Origin: Pseudogymnoascus destructans | Lineage: Eukaryota; Ascomycota; Leotiomycetes; Thelebolales; Thelebolaceae | Direction of reading: 5' to 3' | Assembly (NCBI RefSeq): GCF_001641265.1 | Contig: NW_020167523.1 | Coordinates: forward strand, 682,001 to 746,000 | Length of the DNA stretch: 64,000 bases | Shown here: positions 22,940 to 35,851 of the stretch, one piece after another | Position numbering within the stretch: position 1 is the stretch's first letter | Layout of the letters: each line of letters starts with the position of its first letter | Position numbers and translations under genes: made by a program | The notes under the pieces: generated by a model | What the model was told of the DNA's origin: nothing | The model's database searches: none | The model's input: the letters and a program-made list of their open reading frames with translations, nothing else

Positions 22940-24255
22940 TCATTTCCAAAGCTCTGATACCAAGTGGTAAATGCTTGGGGACTTCCGCATGTGATATGAC
23001 AACAAGCCCACCAGAACGCCGACTCCAATTATTATGGCTGGGTTCTTGTTCTTCCAGAGTTGCCTTACGATCTTCTCCCGTCGTTCGGCCCATTGTAGCT
23101 CCTTGACTTGTTTTTCGAAATACATCTGTCCATCTTTGAGGCTCTGCTTTGCCACCTGCTCCGGCGATCTTGCTGTTTTCAAGACACTTGACTTTGATAT
23201 TTTTGACCATAGGGGAAGACTCTCCGGCGGATGCTGATCCAGCAGCTTCGTTGTATCGGAAATCAACCGCTCTAAGTTGAGGGGTTTCGGAAGTTTAGAT
23301 AATATCGAATGTAGCATCTCAGGCTCGTCCGCTGGGGTGTCGAAAAGTTCCTCGGAACGGTTCAGAACGATCTGGGCGAACATGTATACAGAAAAGATAG
23401 ACTCCCGTGCTAAAAATACGTCGAAGAGCCGCGCGATGTCACCATATTCTTGTATGTCATGCGCATACATTGTGAGAGTTCCTGAGAGCGCAAAAAAGGG
23501 CTGCGTTTCGGACAAGTGCTGATATAGCTTTGGGTTGACAGTGCGTATAATTCCTGGGATGAGCCGTAACTGAGCAAGGGCTGGAGCTAATGTCGGGAGC
23601 ATAAAATCACGAATGTGAAGTGCTGATAAACGTGAAACCGCCTCCGAGCAGTTTTTGTGGCCAAGGACAAGAAGGAACACCTGGCAAATGTCATGATATC
23701 CCTGGAAATAGCACAGATATGGTTGACGCCGAAGAACCTCGGTGATAAGGTCTGATAACTCCCCCTTCCTTGTGTCGATTTGCTTGGCAGTTTGGTCTAT
23801 GTTATTGTTATTATTTGCCGACAGAAGTCTTGAAATGGCTCACCTGTAGGGTAGTAGATGAAGGCTCTGTTCACGTCAAGTCGAACCTGGTCTTCATCTG
23901 CATGTTTAGGTAATGTCTGCCAGCGTCGTTGGTCGTCTGCAGTGGGCTCAGTCTTGTCGGCGGAGAATCCCAGGAGAATTGGCCCTGTTCGGTATAATTA
24001 GCACATCTTCAGTGATCAATAGAAAAGAGACTTACAGGCCTTGCGCCGCATATCGTCTGATACCAACCCCCCCTCCGACAAAGCCAGACCCCTCAGCCGG
24101 TGAGTGTCTTTCCATTGACAGGCTTCCTCGATTTGTTTAGACTTGGGGCCATGGTTTTGAGGACGGTGGTTAGAGTCCATTGTAGCCGCCCTTGAAATAT
24201 GACAGTCTTCCACGAGAGTTTGATGTTCGGCAGCTACCTTTTCGGCCGACTCCAT
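22940..24255 (-). CDS. GYP8: TBC-domain Rab GTPase-activating protein, Gyp8/TBC1D20 type
   Basis: Exons 24255-24036, 23984-23844 and 23796-22940 give 405 residues. The introns are 51 and 47 nt and restore RRKAWPILLGF and FIYYPTDQTAKQI. The TBC domain runs from about residue 50 to 290. It has the catalytic Arg motif IYYPT and the Gln-finger motif YFQGYHDI. The C-terminus has a charged coiled segment and a hydrophobic anchor (NPAIIIGVGVLVGLLSY), placing it on the ER membrane as in TBC1D20, which acts on Rab1/Ypt1. A second ATG at 24180 is possible. It is divergent to the propeller gene at 24855. Confidence 0.88.
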
Positions 24256-24854
24256 GGTGTTGAATAATTCTTTGGCGTCTTGGTTTCATCAGGAAGAAAC
24301 AGTGATGGTTGGCGGAAAAGACTGGGGTACTGGCTTCCAGTAGAATTATTATAGTACAGTGCCACACCGGCAGGAGGACGCTGGTTTCAGGTACCTGTTA
24401 TCATCTTAATGTGTTGTGATGCAGAAGCCAGTTGTAGGTTCAGCCTTATACCTTTTAGAGCCATTCATGGCCCATACAGCGGACGTTGCCGTAAATGTCG
24501 AAGAAGGCTGATATACACGTGACAGGGTCATGGGACCCAATACAATAGCACCATAACAACTGTAACAGACGACCCTCTCTATACCTAGTAACCTTTGGCC
24601 TACCTTCATTCTGACATATGTTGGAACCTTCTATATCAGTCTACACATTTGTCGCTTGGAACCTAGTACTCGGATTCGATTTTCATGAGATAGGAAACAA
24701 CTGTGACATATTTCGTACGACGGCAGGTGAAAGATGAATGGCGCACAGAATTGGCAAGGAAAGAGATGCAACTGTCATTACATGAGGCTGGATTGAAACT
24801 CCGGTATGCTATAGCCCCATCAGCAGCTGACTAGCGACCTCATCACAATCAACC
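24256..24854. promoter_or_regulatory. Divergent intergenic region between GYP8 and the propeller gene
   Basis: 599 bp presumably hold both promoters. No distinctive motif or RNA gene was recognised. Confidence 0.35.
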
Positions 24855-27800
24855 ATGGAAGGGGTAATTTCGACAGCCTCTTGGGTGGATGGACGATTCA
24901 TGGAGCGCGAAGTCGACATTGAGACTATACTTTCAGGGAACTCAACTCAGGGGGGAGTCAAATTAGAATTCAACAAGCCGCCAAAAGTCGGCTTACTCAC
25001 ACAGACGGTAATAGATAGCCCAAACAGCAATTGGATATTGCCAGCAAGGTTGGGGAACGTCGAAGACCATGATGTCGTATTCATCGGGGTGCGTTGATCT
25101 TTCCCACTATTACCACTATAATTTGTATCCTCATTTGACTGTCTTTGTCGATGAGGAGTACATTTGTCGTCCTTTAACATCAAACATATTATTTTGATAT
25201 GATTTTCCATGGTCATTTATACAAGCTGACATACATGACAGGATAATTTACTCCAAGTCAAGAGGCTGGTAAAATCAGCACAACTATCTGAAGTAGGCCG
25301 GGTTGCCAATTTAGGATCTCGCATCCGTAATGCACGAGTTTTGGGCTCTATAAAATGGAGCCCCTCGGCTCCGAAGCAGGATGGCAGTATCGGGGAATTC
25401 TCGAGGAAACCAAAACCCGGAGCCTCCAACGAATACAGCGAACCCGAAGAAGGGGGCCAAAGGGTGGGATTACATGGCGAGCTAAATGTTGACTCAAGCA
25501 GCCATGGTGAATCCGATTCCTCTATGAGTTGTGATGATTCATCTCTAGTCGCTGATGACTCTTCAGACCTCTGCATGTTTGAACCCGATAATCGAGGGAA
25601 TTATCGTCTCGGACCCCAAATGATTGTTTTTGTTTTGGAGGCTGGAGACTTGATGTTTCTTTGCTCGCCCGACTTTGGGCCTGATGCACTCATCCAACCA
25701 ATTCTGAGTCGGCACAATATAGCAAAACCATTACTTGGTGAGAACCTTGGCGCTCATCTAACAGCTGATCCAAGCTCGAGATACCTAGCTCTTGGTTGCT
25801 CTGAAAACGTCATTTCGATCTACTCTCTCAAGTCTCGTGAAGAAATGGAGGCTCAATATATATCTGGACAACCACTGTCTTGCATAAGAGAGGAGCGGTC
25901 GCTCCAAGTGAAGGGTGTCATTTTGAAGATTGAGTTTTTATTTCCTTCATTCAAGGACCCGGACCATATCATCCTCCTACTTCTCATATCTCGCAATGGC
26001 AAAACGAGAATGCACGTATATGAGTGGATTTGTGGACAAACTTTGAGTGCTATACGGCAGAACTATAAGAAGGGCCACTTGCTTAACGAATGCTATCGCA
26101 CACCGATTTTATTGATACCTTTGACTATCAAGTCTGCATTTGTTCTTGTCTGTGAGGAGAGTGTGGCAGTTTGTGAAGGGTTGCTGGAGGGAAGTCCACA
26201 ATGTCATCAAAGCTATCTTGGCCACGATGAGCCTAGCCCTATTCACAAAGGACGGAATGCCCCCCTTTGGACTTCATGGACAAGACCAGTCCGCACCCAA
26301 AAATACGCTGCAACTAATGATGATATCTATATTGCAAGAGAAGATGGCTTGGTTAAATATTTGGAAAGCAACTTTGATGAATTTTTGTGCACTGGAATGA
26401 ATATCGGGGCAATCACTTGCAACATCGGCACAGCGTTCACTAGTCTTGATTCGAAATTTCCCGGACCAGACGGTGTTATTGGTGATATTCTCGTGGTTGG
26501 CGGAGATTCGTGCCCGGGCGGCTTGTATTGGGTAAGTTCCTGGCAATTAACTTCATAGGCTTCGCTCACAAAAACAGGTACAAGCAAGACAGCCAGCCAG
26601 ACTTCTTGCAACTCTTCAGAATTGGATTCCATTGAATGATTTTGTGACAATCCCCAGCAGCCAATCGCTGCTTTCTCTAGAGCAACATCCACATTCGAAG
26701 GCAAGTCATCAAACATTTTCGAACCCAGAGCAGATATTTGGATGTACAGGAAGAGGCCCCTATGGAACCGTCTCAAAAATCAATCGTGGTATTGGTGCTG
26801 AGATTTGGATGGAGCTTGACGAACTGAACAGTGTGGTTACTGGCGCCTGGACTCTCCCCTGGCTCCCAGCAGCATCTTCGCAAAAAGACCAGTTTCTTTC
26901 TAGCTCCTTGCTGCTCTTGTTGTCAGCTGGCAATGAATCGATGTTGCTTATGCTAGAGAACCATGGCAGCGGAATAACAGGAGTGGCCGAGGTTGATTCA
27001 ACCTGGCTTGACCTACGTTCGCGTACATTTGATGCTTCTTCGGCAAGGGGCTTCGTTACTCAGATTACAGAACGTTATATCCGAATATCCAACAAGCCGG
27101 CCAAGTAAGTTTTTTGGCTAGTAAATTCTTATATTTGAAGTTTCAAGACCTTGAGATTGACATCTGGCAGCTCCTCAACCACAGCCTACTCAAAAGCATT
27201 CAAGCCTGATGAACTTGTTATAGCGGCTTCCATTTATCAGAACGAACTAGTCTGTATTGCTTTTCAGACAGAAAACGGTGGATTTCGCATCGATGCGTTT
27301 AGGGTTGCAACATTCGAGCCATTTGGGACACAGACCAATTTATCCGATAACCCACCTTTGATTAAGATAGGATCATCCCTTTCCGTTGGCTCTTATATTA
27401 CATTTCTGTCATTTGCAGAGAAGGCGGAATTTGTAGCCATAGGGCGTGGTCCGATCAATGCCCATGGAGACCACGACTTGTCACACTATTCGAACGCCCC
27501 GAACGACGTAGGCACTTTAGGTGTTTACCAGTTTGATACCTCCCTCGGTATTATACAGGATGGACGATCTGAATTTATTCTTTCTAACTTACATGGTAAG
27601 TTTTACTTACCTCTGTCATTGCAGATATTTTGAAAGGTATTAACATTCTTCGTCAGAAACAAGCCCTGCCCCAATAGATTCATGTGTAAGCATTCTTATG
27701 CTCTCTCGGTTAGAAAATAGTCTTGATTCAATGTCACCAACGGATCAATATGGGCTGCTGCTTGCTGGCCATGGGAATGGAGTTCTGTTAATGGCATACT

Positions 27801-29523
27801 ACGTTAGATCTTCCGATGGGAAATTCCAACAACGGATGGCCACATCTCGACAATTGGGAACAACAAATCTGAATATTTGCAAAGATCCAGCATTTTCAGC
27901 AGCTGCTCTACTTTGCTGCGGATCCGAGCTATATCGAATCGTTTATAATGGATATTCAAACTCATTTCCGTCAATTACTAGGATATTATTCAAAGATGTG
28001 GGAATTGTATAAAAACTAACCACCCCTTATAAAGTGGACATATGCTAACTGGGTGACAGTCAATATATCATCAACCATCGATTGACTTTGTGTGCCAACT
28101 TGACAAAGGATTCCTAGCAATTTCGGGAAAACAGATATTAGGGATTGAAATAGGCAACGAAATTACCGGTATTTCAAATAGCATTGAGCTGCCAGGGTCT
28201 GCCCAACGGATATTGTATTGCCAAACTACAGAATCTCTTGTTGTCGGTGCTACTATGGATGGCCGACCAGCGATTGTGTTCCTTGGGAAAGAGGCAGCGG
28301 CAACGGATATCATATCCCTGAAGCATGTGCAGTCCCCTCGCCATACTGATCGGGTTCTATCTTTAACACAATGGTGGCTGAACATTCCAAGCGATTTATC
28401 CGTCAAGGAAGAATTTATAGTATCTGGCACCAGCTCAGGGGGCATATTCATACTTCGCCAAGACCATCATTTGAAGAAATCGGAATCGAAGAAGTCCAAA
28501 GCAACGGGATTTCGCATATTCATAGAACAGCGATTTGACCACCCGATACACGCACTTCTTCAAGGCGGGGCTAATGGCGAAATTCTTTTTTGCTGCACTG
28601 GGGAGTCCTTGCACTCAATGGCAATAAACGTCAACGAAGAGACATTAGTCTCTCTGGCCCAGTATCAGCTGCCATCTCATGCCGTCTCCATGACCTGGGA
28701 CAGCCAATACTTGAGTGTGCTGACAGCAAAAGATTCCACTATGACCTTACTGTACAAAGATAACGGGAAATTCCAACTCCAATATGTGGACGAAGACTCC
28801 CGTGCAGGATTAGATCATATGTTCTTCCCCCTCGAAGGCGATACGCAGCCTGGGACTGATTCAGCGGTATTACTGGCTTCCGATAAAGACTGCTCGGTGG
28901 TGGGCCTTCATTACCAACGAAACACGTCCACCGGCCAAACAATTCCACGAGAATACACGACTCTCTTCGACGCGGAGATGCCCTCGTGCATAACAAAATT
29001 CCGGCTTGCATCCACGCGTCATAACTGGGATACAAGCCAGAACGAGACGGCTGTTTCAGGGGTCATTCCATGGGGAGAGCACCGGGAAGGCCTCCTCGGT
29101 ATCAGCATTGACGGCTCAGTTAGAAGATTCACTTTGGTGGATGAATCGCTCCTGAAACTTCTGGGGATTATCGAGCATATTGCTCGCCAAGATCCAAAAA
29201 TCTGTCCCGCATATTTCCAAGAAGACGAAGAAGGTGGAGTTGTGCTTCCACCTGATCAAGAAGATACGAGGGAAAGGCACATCGATGGCGATATTTTGAA
29301 GGGATGGCTTACATTCCGTCATTTAGGGGAGTTCCTCACTAAAACTACGTCTACAAAGCAAGAGTCCACCAAAACTTCAGCTGAAGCTCTTGTGAGTGCG
29401 GTGGCGCTCCACTGGCCGGATAAAAACTTTGAGTTGCAAGACGATGAGCGGCTGATAACGAGTGTGGAGATGGTTTATCAGCTTCTTGAGCAACTCCTTG
29501 GACCGCTGGATGTAGTAGAGTGA
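24855..29523 (+). CDS. DDB1/CPSF-A/Mms1-like multi-propeller protein
   Basis: Six exons (24855-25088, 25242-26531, 26578-27104, 27171-27595, 27657-28006, 28060-29523) sum to 4290 nt, 1429 residues. The size and beta-rich pattern fit the three-propeller DDB1/Rse1/Cft1/Mms1 superfamily. Recognisable parts include an early RLGNVEDHDVVFIGDNLL segment, GPQMIVFVLEAGDLMFL and ADPSSRYLALGCSEN in the first propeller, and a C-terminal helical end. Fungal members are often named thermotolerance protein. Likely roles are cullin-RING adaptor or mRNA-processing scaffold; which one cannot be told here. For intron 4 the nearer AG (27624) would give an early stop, so the acceptor at 27656 is preferred. Confidence 0.78.
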
Positions 29524-30009
29524 TTTAATGAATGAATATCTGCCATCGCCAAGCGTGAGAAAGTCGATTCAAAGTGCATTCATTAATTCTGATATTTTCA
29601 AATTGAAAGTTATTAAAAGTTAGTCACAGTATACTACATAACCTTATAGTACAAAGAGGGTTAATCGTAGACGTAAATTATATTGAATAATTAATAATAA
29701 AATAGCTTGGCCGAAGATGAAGTTATCTAGTATTCTGCGCCAGTGCGATGCCGGCGCGGTCACCAACCTGATTGGAAAATGGAAAGTCCGGGCGGGGGCT
29801 GTGGAGTCTTTCTTTTGTCGATTCGCTTATCTTGCCATGCCACCCTGGACAATTTTTGTGCACTGCCAAGCCTTGCCCCACCAAACACAACCACTTTGTT
29901 ACTGAATCTCTTCGGACTCATTAATTCATTTTGCGAAGCAAACTTGATTAGCCAAGCCCTCTTCTATCGTCTCCGTGGACGTAAATTTAAACCCGATAGA
30001 GCGGCCAAT
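29524..30009. other. Intergenic region / eIF5B promoter
   Basis: 486 bp, AT-rich on the left (about 29580-29710). An open frame entering the eIF5B gene from 29743 lacks family similarity before 30010, so it is treated as leader. Confidence 0.4.
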
Positions 30010-33000
30010 ATGCCTCCCAAAAAGAAGACCAACAAGATGGGTGGCGACGACTGGGAGGCGGATCTGGGCGAAACTGCCCCGCATGTTGAAGATGCCGCCC
30101 CGAACGCGGGCACAGAGGCGGGCGAAGACGAATTCCCAGCTGGCGGCCTTATGGCTGCAATGAAGAAGAACCGAAACAAGAAGAAGGCGAAAGGAAAGCC
30201 GGCAGATGACCTTGGCGACGCGAACGGCGGAGAAACTCCCGCTGATGAGGGGTCTACCTTTGACCCCTCAATCAAGGCAGCTGATGAGGCAACTATGGAT
30301 GACGAATTTTCGTTACCAAATACAAAGGCGAAGACAAAGGGGGCCGAAAAAAGTGCGCCGGCAGAGGACGAGGGAGACGAGGAACGCGGTGCGGATGGGC
30401 GAGTAATGACAAAGAAGGAAAAGGAAAAGGCAAAGAAGGAACGCGAGAAGCAAAGAAAGAAGGAGCAGGTGAGAACGACCGGTAAAACTGATAGGATTAC
30501 TACTAATACAAGTGAAACTCCAGGCCGCGAAAAAGAAGACCGCCGCACCAGCTGCAAAGGTTGCCGAAGAAGTAAAGCCCGTTGCCGAAACAAAGACCGA
30601 GATGCCCGAGCCCGTTGCCACCAAAGGCAAGAAGCTGACCCCGGCATTGGCCAGGTTACAAAAGCAACAAGAGGAGCTAAGACGTCGCGAGGAGGAGAAG
30701 GCGCGGGCTGTGGCAGAGGAGAGACAACGCATCGAGGAGGAAGAAAGACGCGAAGCTGAAGAAGAAAAGGCCCGCGAAGAAGCCAAGCTTATCAAAAAGC
30801 AGAGAGAAAAGGAGAAGATCGACCTTCTCAAGAAAGAGGGCAAGTTTTTGACTAAAGCCCAGAAAGAAGAGAGGGCTAGAAATGAGAAAAAGTTGCAACA
30901 AATGATTGCTGCCGGCGTTAAAGTTGGAGGACTGGAGGCCGGAGAAGAGAAGAAGAAGGTCGTCTATGACAACAAGAAGAAAAAGGGAGGCAGAAAGAAT
31001 CCAGCAGAAATCCAGGCTGAGGAAGAACGCCTCATGGCTGAAGCAGCAGTCAGAGCTAAGGCAGAGGCTGAGCGTATGGCAGCCAAAGCGGCAGAGGAGG
31101 CCGAGAAAGAGGCAGCGGCTGCACTCGCCGCCAAAGACGCAGAAGCCAGTGAAGTTGAAGATGACTGGGAAGTAGCTGCTGCTGAAGAAGATGACGTTAA
31201 AGATAGTTGGGACGCAGACTCGGAAGAGGAAGAAGCACCCTCAACCGAGAAAGCAGCTGGCGGTACGTTCCCAAAATCAGCAGAGAGTGAAGCCTGGCTG
31301 TCAGATGTAAATAAAACACGATTACTAATGTGTACAGATTCACAAGATGCCAAATCCCTACCATCGAGGCCCAAGGGAACCACTCCGGCTGAGGAGTCCG
31401 AGGAAGAATCTGAAGAAGAATCATCTGAGGAGGAATCTTCAGAGGACGAAGAAGCCACTGCAGCGGAGGCCGCCATTGCTCTTAGGAAAAAGGAGGCCAC
31501 CGAGCGAAGAGAGAAACTACACCAGGAGGCATTGGCAGCTCGGTCTAAGGACAACCTGCGATCTCCAATTTGCTGTATTCTTGGTCACGTCGATACAGGA
31601 AAGACCAAGTTATTGGACAAGATCAGACAAACCAATGTCCAGGAAGGTGAGGCTGGAGGTATCACACAACAGATTGGAGCAACCTACTTCCCAGTTGATG
31701 CTATCAAGAAGAAGACAATGGTTGTCAACAGGGATGGTGCCTTTGAATTCAAAGTTCCTGGCCTCTTGGTTATTGACACTCCTGGTCACGAGTCTTTCTC
31801 TAACCTCCGCTCCCGTGGATCTTCGCTTTGCAATATTGCCATTCTAGTGGTCGATATTATGCACGGCCTGGAGCCTCAAACACTGGAGTCTATGAAACTA
31901 CTCCGAGACAGAAAGACGCCATTTATTGTTGCGCTCAATAAAATCGATCGTCTCTACGGGTGGAAGAAGGTTGAAAACAACGGCTTCCGGGAATCGTACG
32001 AACTCCAGAACAAAGGCGTTCAGAACGAATTCCAGAAGAGGCTGGCAGATACCAAGACAGCATTCGCCGAGCAAGGGTTTAACTCTGAGCTCTTCTACGA
32101 AAACAAGTCGATGGCAAAATACGTTTCCCTCATTCCAACTTCGGCGCATACTGGAGAAGGTATCCCCGATATGCTCAAGCTCATTCTCCAGCTCACCCAA
32201 GAAAGAATGGTTGGCAGCTTGATGTACCTCTCCGAGGTTCAGTGCACTGTTCTTGAAGTCAAGGCTATTGAGGGCTTTGGTATGACGATCGATGTTATCC
32301 TTTCCAACGGCATCCTCCGTGAAGGAGACAGGATTTTAATCTGCGGCATCAACGGTGTTATTAAGACCAATATCCGTGCGCTATTGACACCTGCTCCTAT
32401 GAAAGAGCTTCGATTGAAATCGGCGTATGTTCACAATAAGGAGGTGAAGGCAGCACTTGGTGTAAAGATCAGCGCTCCGGATCTCGAAGGTGCAATTGCA
32501 GGCTCCAGGTTGATGGTTGTGGGACCTGATGATGATGAATCCGACCTCGAAGAAGAGGTATGGTCCGACGTTAGCAACCTCATGAAGCGAATCGAGAAGA
32601 CAGGCCGCGGTGTTAGCGTCCAGGCTTCCACTCTCGGTTCCCTCGAGGCCCTTCTTGATTTCCTCCGCGTATCCAAGATCCCAGTCGCCAATGTGGGTAT
32701 TGGCCCAGTATTCAAGCGCGATGTCATGCAGTGCGGTACCATGTTGGAGAAGTCGAAAGAACATGCTGTTATGCTTTGCTTCGATGTCAAGATTGACAAA
32801 GAAGCTCAGCTTTATGCAGAGGAGCAGGGAATTAAGATTTTCACAGCCGACATCATCTACCATCTTTTCGACCAGTTCACAAAACACATGGAGGCAATTA
32901 TCGAGAAGAGGAAGGAGGAATCAAGGCTCATGGCCGTCTTCCCTTGCGTACTTTCGACGGTTGCTGTCTTCAACAAAACTGGCCCGATTATCGTCGGCGT

Positions 33001-33395
33001 TGACGTTGTTGAAGGCCAGCTCAAACTTGATACTCCCATTGCAGCTGTCAAGACAAACGCTATCACTGGTGCTAAGGAGATCATCAGTGTTGGCAGAGTG
33101 TAAGTTGATTTCCACAATGTTTGGGGTATAAGACTAATTTAATAATAGTACGGGTATCGAGCGTGATCACAAGCACCTGCCAAGGTGTAAGAAGGGAGAG
33201 CCATCGGTGGCGATCAAAATTGAAATGGGATCCCATCAGCCAACGTATGGCCGCCATCTTGAGGAGAAAGATACCTTGTACTCTCTCATTTCAAGGAAGT
33301 CGATCGATACACTGAAGGAATTCTACCGAACCGATGTGACGAATGACGAATGGATGCTGATCAAAAAGCTTAAGCCTCTATTTGACATTCCGTAG
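30010..33395 (+). CDS. FUN12: Translation initiation factor eIF5B
   Basis: Exons 30010-30468, 30524-31262, 31338-33099 and 33149-33395 give 1068 residues. The N-terminal ~400 residues are a charged Lys/Glu-rich region beginning MPPKKKTNKMGGDDWEADL. The GTPase domain has G1 GHVDTGKT, G3 DTPGHE and G4 NKID. Beta-barrel domain II, domain III and domain IV follow, the last ending WMLIKKLKPLFDIP. eIF5B promotes 60S joining on GTP hydrolysis and binds eIF1A. The segment 31263-31337 has intron signals but is 75 nt long and free of stops, so retention would simply add 25 residues. ATG 30010 is chosen because the conserved N-terminus begins there. Confidence 0.95.
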
Positions 33396-34568
33396 TCGAC
33401 AGAATGATAATTTGTTCCATCTCAAAAGCCTTTCGTTCTGTTGCACAGCGTGGCATCGATGTAGAAAGCGAAGAGGAAAAACATATTCGGAAGTGATATG
33501 ATGCATGGGGAACGCGAATCTGGATTTACGAATTGCGAACTCGACTTATTGGGCATTTATGGAGTTGCATAGAGTTTTTGTTATATGATGATTTATGGAG
33601 TTGCATAGAGTTTTTGTTATATGATGATTTATGGAGGAATAATAAAATCGTTGGTTGACAAAGTCTGCGAGACGGTGGCTTTAGAGTGGTGCCTTGCAAC
33701 GTCCAAACCTCATAGTCAGGCATGATCCCGGCGATGTAGTAAGAGTCCGGATTCAGTCCAAGAAAGTCTTCGATATTCCCGAAAACAGCTGTGACAATGC
33801 GACCATAATCTGTTAGATTCTCTAACAAGTTGATTCATTAACGAGTGTTGCACTATTACTACAGCGCTACGGCAACATTAGCAGTCTGAGAAAAGGGCCA
33901 GAAGCTTCTTTGAAAATATGAAGTTGAGGGCTTGGGTCCTGAATAATTAAGAGGCCCTCTGGAAACAACATTCAGTGCAAGTCCATGCACAACTTCATAA
34001 ACATGACACTGTGTGTGCACTTGTTTCTAGATACTGCTTCAGCTTTGGGTTCCGAATTCAGCAGGTAGCCATGTTGGCCCCAAAAGGGTTCCAGCTTGGA
34101 GCCAGCCCTTCAACCCCGTTCCACGCTAACACCCCCCCAACTACCGAACCCCCTATATAATGGAGACAAGGCAGTAAGATATCAAACAGGGCAGATGGCT
34201 TAGCAAATAGCCATCTTCTCGGATTCGCGGGTTCGAGGCACCATGGGGTGGATTTTTCACCAGACACGTCGTCTGGTGTTTTTGCATTTTAACTCTTGGA
34301 TTTCTGCGCGTTGACAGATACAACCGCCCCAGCCCCGGCCGACCCCTTTTAACGCCAAAGAGAACACATTTTGTGCTTGTGAATAAAATCCAATGCTGTT
34401 TGGTAGCTACTATTCGCGGCCCATGAAAATATTGACTGGATAAAGTCTTCAAAGAAATCGCCATCGCAAATATGGAACCAAATAGGCAGCACTCTCAGAA
34501 GCTCGAAATGTAGCTCCTCGTATCTCAAGGGGTTTCAATTTCTCCCAAGGTTCATGGCTGAACATATT
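33396..34568. other. Intergenic region
   Basis: 1.2 kb with a 36-bp tandem repeat (33555-33636) and no supported gene. A tRNA-like stretch at 34187-34245 does not fold and was rejected. Confidence 0.45.
33555..33636. repeat. 36-bp tandem repeat, 2.3 copies
   Basis: Two perfect 36-bp units (33555-33590, 33591-33626; starting ATTTATGGAGTTGCATAG) plus ten bases of a third. No coding role is seen. Confidence 0.9.
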
Positions 34569-35851
34569 TTACCCCCTAGAATAACTTCGCTCAATGCTAG
34601 CCTGTGCATAGCCTCTGATAGTTGCTTCATACCCCCCTATACTACTCGCCGAAATGCCAAACTTTGAAATGGTATTTGATATCAAGGCGGCATCACGTAG
34701 AGCTGTCACCGCGCCGACGCCTCCAGTTGGCGATGCATCTCCAATCAATGTGACATTCCCAGAAGGATCCCAAGCCGAGATCTTTGGAAATGCAGAGCTG
34801 ACCCTTATAATTGAGGTCTGTGTCCTGTCTTGGAGGTAGAATAGTGCTCGGAATGACGGGTCCCATTCTTGCGTCAGCTTGAGGGATAACTTTGCACACT
34901 CTTCTCCATTTAGGTACAGTGGCTCTTTGGTGTGAGTTTCAAGTACATCGGTTCTTGATATAAGGGCCCAGTAGATGTAATCGACAGGCAGATCTTTTCG
35001 ATGAGCATTATCGGGAAATTGAATGGGCTCGAGAAACAAGGTCAAAGGGGTCTCACCGACGTCTAGAGTGTGTGTCATGGGAGTCGATGACTAAAGTCAT
35101 CCATTTTGTTGCTCTCCTTGAAAGCTGTAATGATGTACGGTTACGCTCGCGCTACATCCCACTGAGCCAAAAAGACTATAGTATTCCGGCTCGCCCGGAA
35201 TACGCGTAACACGCTTTATATACCACATGTACTGTAACGGCGGCACCCGTTACAAAAGCCTCTCTAACAACTCTGACGTCAATGGTGTTTTTCCGTAGAT
35301 GCAGCTTCCGTTCGTGTCGAGCGGTATATGATTAGGGAGATACTGTTTCCAGACTTGAGAAGAGGCCCCGTCTGATCCTATAAGAAGGGTTCCGTTTTCA
35401 CTTGAGCCGTCTGTGAATTTTGCCACAATTTTGCCGTCGTCGGTGATAGCATATTCCAACAATGATTTTCCAAAGGATATCTGATCACCCAATCCAGACA
35501 GCAAAATGTTACGCAGGACAGTTCTGTCGCAGGTCTGGGTCTTAATAGCCACCCCTCCCCGAGTCCTTCTTGGACCAGCTCTGCCTGCTATGATTGTTGC
35601 CGCAATGGCGTTGGAATCTGTTTCACCTTCTTCGCAAACAGCACACGTGTCCTGGAACTGGGCCCAGAGACTGCCACTAAGTACATAATTTAAGGGATTC
35701 CAGCCGTCACTATTGAGCTTCAACCTGTATCCTTGGGGCCGGAAGTCGGGAGTAGGGTCTTGTTCAAAGATATGAAAAGGGATGCCAAATTTCCTTAGGT
35801 CAACCCGCCTATGCCAGCGCCGATGATAAGAACTTTGGAGGAAGAGTCCAT
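34569..35851 (-). pseudogene. FAD-dependent monooxygenase, broken
   Basis: The start MDSSSKVLIIGAGIGGLT (ATG 35851) is an FAD dinucleotide-binding motif, but a stop follows at once. The protein resumes in another frame at LRKFGIPFHIFEQDP, so about seven residues and the frame are lost near 35797. The middle (to 35250) has the family motifs RTVLRNILLSGL and IGSDGASSQVW and then stops; about 170 bp later the C-terminus resumes (34569-35078). The second FAD motif reads GDASPTGGVGAVTALRDAA and lacks the usual His-Met-Pro part, another small deletion. Intact members hydroxylate aromatic or polyketide substrates. Three separate lesions make a sequencing fault unlikely. Confidence 0.8.

Noticed and set aside
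30313..30843. Long Ser/Phe-rich minus-strand frames opposite eIF5B
   Set aside because: They mirror the Lys/Glu-rich codons of eIF5B and have no splice sites or family similarity of their own.
34187..34245. tRNA-like stretch with GGTTCGAGGC and TGGCTTAG words
   Set aside because: Box-like words and a TGGC/GCCA stem are present, but the T stem and acceptor do not pair, so no tRNA is called.
35234..35253. GTAACGG/CCGTTAC inverted repeat inside the broken FAD monooxygenase
   Set aside because: Seven-base arms with a six-base loop are too short to mean much without other copies; it may mark a small insertion but cannot be supported.
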